From Chryseobacterium sp. JV274 (GTDB lineage: Bacteria > Bacteroidota > Bacteroidia > Flavobacteriales > Weeksellaceae): a DNA stretch of 64,000 nucleotides. Shown piece after piece: positions 60,199 through 64,000 of this stretch. The position numbers and the translations under genes were made by a program. The notes beneath the pieces were generated by a model, which saw only the letters and a list, made by a program, of their open reading frames with translations, did not search any database and was not told the DNA's origin. The DNA lies in the NCBI RefSeq assembly GCF_903969135.1, contig NZ_LR824569.1, positions 4,795,001 through 4,859,000 on the forward strand, read 5' to 3'. Within the stretch, counting starts at the first letter, position 1, and each line of letters begins with the position of its first letter.

Positions 60199-60408
60199 GT
60201 TGTAATACTTTTGGTTTGTTTTATTTGTACGCTGTAAATATATTAATTTTTATGATATATGATGGTTTTTGTTGTTATTGATGTATTTTATTCTTTAAAA
60301 GGTTGATTACGTGTTGTTGTTTTTAACTTTCCATGTTGATGTTGTTGTAATAATTCTTTTCATAAAGGAACAATTTTTGGAGTAAATTGCACCTACTATT
60401 GATAGACT

Positions 60409-62055
60409 ATGTTTGACAAACAGCAAAGAAAACTGAAAAGATCCGCAAGACTGATTTCCGTATTGAGTAAATATGGTTTCAAAGATATGCTGGCAAGGAT
60501 GAATGGAGGAAATAAGCCGGAAGAAACTTCCGGTTCAGACGAGATTATTTCAAAAGGAACCGTTTACGAAAGAATAAGACTGGCTCTTGAAGAGCTTGGC
60601 CCTACTTTTGTAAAATTGGGTCAGACATTCAGTAACAGAGAAGATTTATTACCACCGGAATTGATTCAGGAGCTGCAGAAACTTCAGGACAAAGTGGAAA
60701 CAGTAGATATGGACGTAGAAGAAGCGCTGGAAAGTGAATTCAATATTTCCGTGAAAGACTGTTTCCGTGAAATCCAGAAACAACCTCTGGCTACAGCTTC
60801 TATAGCACAGGTGTATAAAGCAATTTTGCTGGATGGCAGTCCGGTGATTTTAAAATTGAGAAAGCCTGATGTGCAGTCAGTTATTGAAGATGATCTACTT
60901 TTGATCAAAGACATTGAAAAGCTGATCTCTGCCTATTCCGAAATAGGAGAAAAACTTAATCTGAAACAGGCCATTTCTACCTTTGAAAGATCATTGCTTG
61001 AAGAGGTTTCTTTGACTAATGAAAGGAATAATATACTGCAGTTCCGTCTGAATTTTAAGAACAATAAAGAAACATATGTTCCCAAAGTCTACGAAGAATT
61101 TTCCAACAACAATATTCTTTGCATGGAATTCATCGACGGGATAAAGGTAACAGACAAATCGGTACTTCTGGCTAATGATATTAGTCCTGTAAAAGTTTCC
61201 GAAGCAGGATTAAGGCTGTTTGTATCGCAGATCTTAGACTATGGATTCTTCCATGCTGATCCTCATGCCGGCAATATTTTGGTGAAAAAAGACGGTAAAA
61301 TAGTTTTCATAGATTTTGGGGCAGTGGGAAAAATTCAGCCTAATGATAAAGAAATTCTTGAAAATCTTATCGTAAGTTTTGTTGCCAAAAACTCTCATAA
61401 AATAGTACGGTCACTCAAAAAAATGGCCATAAGCTATGAAATACCGGATGAAAGGAGGTTTGAAAATGATGTAGAAGATATTTTGAATTTTGTTCACAGC
61501 TCATCACTGCAGGATATCAATGTACAGGTGATCATCAACAAGATGAAGGATATTTTAAAGGATAACAGGCTCTATATGCCGGATTATTTCTATCTTTTAT
61601 TCAAAGGTATCAGCTTAATAGAAGGTGTTGGAAGAAGCATAAACCCAGATCTGGATATCGTTAAAAGTCTTCATCCTTACACAAAAAAGATTTTCACAAA
61701 AAAAATAAATCCTAAGAATCTTTTAAAAACAGGAATGGACCGGATGATGAATTTTACAGATAATGTAGATGAAATCCCAAAAGAGCTCCGTTCTGTTCTT
61801 CAAAAACTGGATGAAAACAAATTTACGGTATCCAGTGAGATCAAGAATATAGACAAAACCAACCAGCTGATTAAATCCAGTGTTGTCAATTTGATTCTGG
61901 CTATGGTCTTAGGCGCAAATATAATTGCAACAGCCATCGTTTTTAGCTCAGAATCCGGTCCGAGAATAGGAGAATTATCTTTAGTGGCAGTCTTAGGTTT
62001 TGTATTTTCAATTATTCTGGTCTTAATACTTTTACTGAGAGTGACAAGGAAGTGA
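60409..62055 (+). CDS. AarF/UbiB-family (ABC1) atypical kinase
   Basis: A 548-aa membrane-anchored protein of the UbiB/ABC1/COQ8 family, which supports isoprenoid quinone metabolism as ATPase or atypical kinase. It shows the KxGQ motif in TFVKLGQTFSNREDLLPPE, the A-rich loop ATASIAQVYKA (in place of a Gly-rich loop), the catalytic region FFHADPHAGNILVKKDGK and the DFG motif in VFIDFGAVGKI. Two hydrophobic helices end the protein (VVNLILAMVLGANIIATAIVF and LVAVLGFVFSIILVLILLLRV). Bacteroidota make menaquinone, so a link to that is inferred. Confidence 0.9.
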   Translation: MFDKQQRKLKRSARLISVLSKYGFKDMLARMNGGNKPEETSGSDEIISKGTVYERIRLALEELGPTFVKLGQTFSNREDLLPPELIQELQKLQDKVETVDMDVEEALESEFNISVKDCFREIQKQPLATASIAQVYKAILLDGSPVILKLRKPDVQSVIEDDLLLIKDIEKLISAYSEIGEKLNLKQAISTFERSLLEEVSLTNERNNILQFRLNFKNNKETYVPKVYEEFSNNNILCMEFIDGIKVTDKSVLLANDISPVKVSEAGLRLFVSQILDYGFFHADPHAGNILVKKDGKIVFIDFGAVGKIQPNDKEILENLIVSFVAKNSHKIVRSLKKMAISYEIPDERRFENDVEDILNFVHSSSLQDINVQVIINKMKDILKDNRLYMPDYFYLLFKGISLIEGVGRSINPDLDIVKSLHPYTKKIFTKKINPKNLLKTGMDRMMNFTDNVDEIPKELRSVLQKLDENKFTVSSEIKNIDKTNQLIKSSVVNLILAMVLGANIIATAIVFSSESGPRIGELSLVAVLGFVFSIILVLILLLRVTRK

Positions 62056-62147
62056 TACACAAACTAAAAATGAAAGAATTACAATTCTTCTATTCCGCAC
62101 CATAAAACCCGAATCAAGGATCTCGCAACTAAAAACCAAAACCTACC

Positions 62148-62657
62148 ATGAAAACAATTATTATAACAGCAATCACCTTATTCAGTTCATTTTGTATGGC
62201 TCAGGAAGCCAGTGCAGAGAATATTCAGGGAGATTTTGACGGAAACGGAACCAAAGAATATGTCTATACAAAAGTCAGTGACTGTGGTGACGAATGTGAA
62301 GGAAAGTGTGAAACAACTATTTACTTCAGTGATAAAAATATAAAGCCTATAACAATTTCACCAGCCAATCAAGGAAGCCTGTATAATCTGGGAGACCTTA
62401 ATGGAGATGGAAAAGAGGAGATTGGTTTTTATCCCAACTGGTGTACCAGCTGCTGGCATCCGTTTTATGTTTATACTTTAAGTAAAACTGGATGGCAACC
62501 GTTATTGCCCTCTATTTCAACTCACTGTAATCAATGGGAAGAAGATAAATTCCCCATCAAAAAAGATCCGAAAAAGAAAGGATACGTTATCGTTACCTCC
62601 AGCAAATGGGAAGACGACGATATTAAAACTATCAGTAAAAGTGTGAAAGTAAATTAA
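62148..62657 (+). CDS. Secreted FG-GAP/EF-hand-like protein with Cys cluster
   Basis: A 169-aa protein with a signal peptide (to about CMAQ). The mature part has two DxDGNG-type calcium-binding loops (GDFDGNGTKEYVY and GDLNGDGKEEIGFYP), as in FG-GAP/VCBS beta-propeller repeats, and a CGDECEGKCE cluster plus CTSCW that may form disulfides. The protein is too short for a full propeller. The function is unknown. It lies 92 nt after the AarF gene, probably as a separate unit. Confidence 0.72.
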   Translation: MKTIIITAITLFSSFCMAQEASAENIQGDFDGNGTKEYVYTKVSDCGDECEGKCETTIYFSDKNIKPITISPANQGSLYNLGDLNGDGKEEIGFYPNWCTSCWHPFYVYTLSKTGWQPLLPSISTHCNQWEEDKFPIKKDPKKKGYVIVTSSKWEDDDIKTISKSVKVN

Positions 62658-62658
62658 A

Positions 62659-62810
62659 GAGTTAAGTAGTTGCTAGTTGCTAGTTAATCAGTTGTTTTTC
62701 CGGATAACTCAAGTTTTTTTGTTTTTTCTCTTCGAGAAAATTGGCAATTCACTTGAGACGCAAAATTCACTATTGACCAATTCCTTACCTCTAATTTTTA
62801 ACTTCTAATT
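62659..62810. repeat. Heptad-like spacer before the DEAD-box helicase
   Basis: AGTT recurs at 62660, 62668, 62675, 62682 and 62690, at 7 or 8 nt. The right part (62785-62810) has CTCTAAT-TTTTAAC-TTCTAAT heptads. In between is a hairpin-like TTTTTTCTCTTCGAGAAAA near 62722-62740. No gene was seen. Confidence 0.45.
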
Positions 62811-62817
62811 AAATACC

Positions 62818-62825
62818 TATCTTTG
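62818..62825 (+). promoter_or_regulatory. -7 promoter element of the DEAD-box gene (leaderless)
   Basis: TATCTTTG lies exactly 4 nt before the ATG at 62830, as at 30475 and 21719, so the mRNA probably lacks a leader. No -33 TTG at the usual distance was found. Confidence 0.55.
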
Positions 62826-62829
62826 CAAA

Positions 62830-64000
62830 ATGGAAAAACTCACTTTTGCAGATTTTGACCTGCCGGTTAAAATTCTTGATGTTTTAGCAGATTTGGAATT
62901 ATTTGAACCTACACCCATTCAGGAGAAGAGCTTAAAGCCTATTCTTTCAGGAAGAGATGTGATGGGAATTGCGCAGACCGGAACCGGAAAAACATTAGCT
63001 TACCTTTTGCCCGTTCTGAAAACATGGAAATACAGCAAAACAGGAAATCCAACTGTTTTGGTGCTTGTTCCTACAAGAGAATTGGTGGTACAGGTAACTG
63101 AAATTATTGAGAAACTGACAGAAAATATTACTGCAAGAGTAATCGGAATATACGGAGGAAAAAATATCAATACTCAAAAACTATTGTTCAACGATGGTTG
63201 TGATATTTTGGTAGGAACACCCGGAAGAGTGATGGACCTTTCCATAGACAATGCTATTTCTCTTAAAGAAGTTCAGAAATTGGTCATTGATGAATTTGAT
63301 GAGATGCTTAACTTAGGTTTCAGACCGCAGCTTACTCATATTTTTGAAATGATGAAAGCAAAGAGACAGAACATCCTTTTCTCTGCAACCATGACGGAAG
63401 CAGTAGATGAAATGCTGGATGTATACTTTGCAAGCCCAATTGAAATTTCATTGGCAAAATCAGGAACGCCGCTTGAGAAAATTGAACAGACTGCTTATAA
63501 AGTAGAAAACTTTAATACTAAGATCAACTTACTTGAACATTTACTGAAGAGCGATACAGATATGTCCAAGGTCTTGATTTTTAATAATAATAAAAGACAT
63601 GCCGACATGCTCTTTACTAAAATTGATGAGCTTTTCCCTGGACAGTTTGACGTGATTCACTCTAATAAGTCTCAGAACTACAGACTTAAGGCTATGAAAA
63701 GCTTTGAGAATGAAGAAGTGAGAGGTTTGATTACTACAGATGTAATGGCAAGAGGTCTTGATATTTCCAATGTTACGCATGTTATCAACTTTGAGACACC
63801 GGATATTCCTGAACAGTACATTCACAGAATCGGTAGAACGGGTAGAGCAGACAAAGAAGGGAAAGCGGTTACTTTTGTAACTAAAAAAGAAGAACCTTTG
63901 ATTCTTGATATTGAGCTATTGATGGATAAAGATCTGAAATTTAATGAATTCCCGGAAGGAGTTAAGATCAATCCTAAAAAGATCGCTGATGAAGAAGATC
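62830..64000 (+). CDS. DEAD-box ATP-dependent RNA helicase (cut by window end)
   Basis: The first 390 codons of an RNA helicase run off the right edge. The motifs in order are the Q motif (FEPTPIQEKSL), motif I AQTGTGKT (48-55), Ia PTRELVVQ, Ib TPGRV, motif II written DEFD in LVIDEFDEML in place of DEAD, motif III SAT, motif V TTDVMARGLDI and motif VI HRIGRTGRA. Both RecA-like domains are thus complete in the visible part. Such enzymes unwind structured RNA in ribosome assembly or mRNA decay. The gene has no stop within the window; the C-terminal tail is unseen. Confidence 0.93.
   Translation, partial: MEKLTFADFDLPVKILDVLADLELFEPTPIQEKSLKPILSGRDVMGIAQTGTGKTLAYLLPVLKTWKYSKTGNPTVLVLVPTRELVVQVTEIIEKLTENITARVIGIYGGKNINTQKLLFNDGCDILVGTPGRVMDLSIDNAISLKEVQKLVIDEFDEMLNLGFRPQLTHIFEMMKAKRQNILFSATMTEAVDEMLDVYFASPIEISLAKSGTPLEKIEQTAYKVENFNTKINLLEHLLKSDTDMSKVLIFNNNKRHADMLFTKIDELFPGQFDVIHSNKSQNYRLKAMKSFENEEVRGLITTDVMARGLDISNVTHVINFETPDIPEQYIHRIGRTGRADKEGKAVTFVTKKEEPLILDIELLMDKDLKFNEFPEGVKINPKKIADEED

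Noticed and set aside
63294..63306. Inactive helicase because motif II reads DEFD
   Set aside because: The Asp-Glu pair needed for magnesium and ATP hydrolysis is kept, and DExD variants are functional; all other motifs are intact.

Overview
The window looks like chromosomal DNA of a Flavobacteriia member of the Bacteroidota, most likely Chryseobacterium or a close relative (Weeksellaceae). The grounds are a SusC/SusD starch locus, a type IX secretion (T9SS) C-terminal domain on a chitin-active LPMO, many Bacteroidota-type promoters (TTG, about 20 nt, TAnnTTTG), a Cys-rich 'LSREQLK' leader peptide of the kind common in Chryseobacterium, low GC and weak Shine-Dalgarno signals. No tRNA, rRNA, CRISPR array, insertion sequence or prophage was seen.

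Layout. 1-16.6 kb is mostly housekeeping: idi, a HAD phosphatase, serA, mscL, nnr, lgt (with an unusual N-terminal extension), yidD, rarA, a DUF2339 membrane protein, pheA, dnaA, and a three-gene unit of LMW-PTP, an NTF2-like protein and an RsmI-like methylase. 17-22 kb holds a modular AA10 LPMO, DUF4349, DUF2891 and Mpo1-like genes. 21.7-26.8 kb is an AraC regulator followed by a TolC/HlyD/MFS efflux operon. 27-30 kb is an iron uptake pair (TonB receptor and siderophore-interacting reductase). 30.5-34.2 kb carries a methyltransferase, a membrane protein without a normal start codon, and metG. 34.5-47.3 kb is a starch/maltodextrin locus: SusC, SusD, SusE, GH97, GH13, NTF2-like and an MFS importer, with a divergent sterol-desaturase gene in the middle. 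47.7-49.0 kb has a pirin and an FMN reductase. 49.0-51.3 kb is an apparently inserted tailspike-like gene. 51.5-58.1 kb is a purine cluster (purM, purN, purH, purD, guaA). 58-64 kb holds a Zn-ribbon protein, a GNAT-nitrilase fusion, a Cys-rich peptide precursor, an AarF/UbiB kinase, a secreted protein and a DEAD-box helicase cut by the window end.

How the genes work together. The sus locus gives a capture-import-digestion path: SusCD/E bind and import glucans at the outer membrane, periplasmic GH13 and GH97 cut them, and the MFS protein takes the sugars into the cytoplasm. No lipoprotein surface amylase is present in the window. The purine genes cover several late IMP steps plus GMP synthesis, but they are separated by repeat-rich spacers instead of being tightly packed.

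Most interesting points. (1) A 2.1-kb block with a lone beta-helix/tailspike-like gene is bracketed by an intact 3' end of an FMN-reductase gene and a decayed, indel-free second copy of that same 3' end. (2) A complete promoter, 24-codon ORF and terminator unit lies just upstream of purM. (3) A family of intergenic elements with 7-nt periodicity, several of them palindromic, recurs across the window. (4) A Cys-rich 54-aa ribosomal peptide precursor lies in a gap near 60.1 kb. (5) Several promoters predict leaderless mRNAs and decide start codons.
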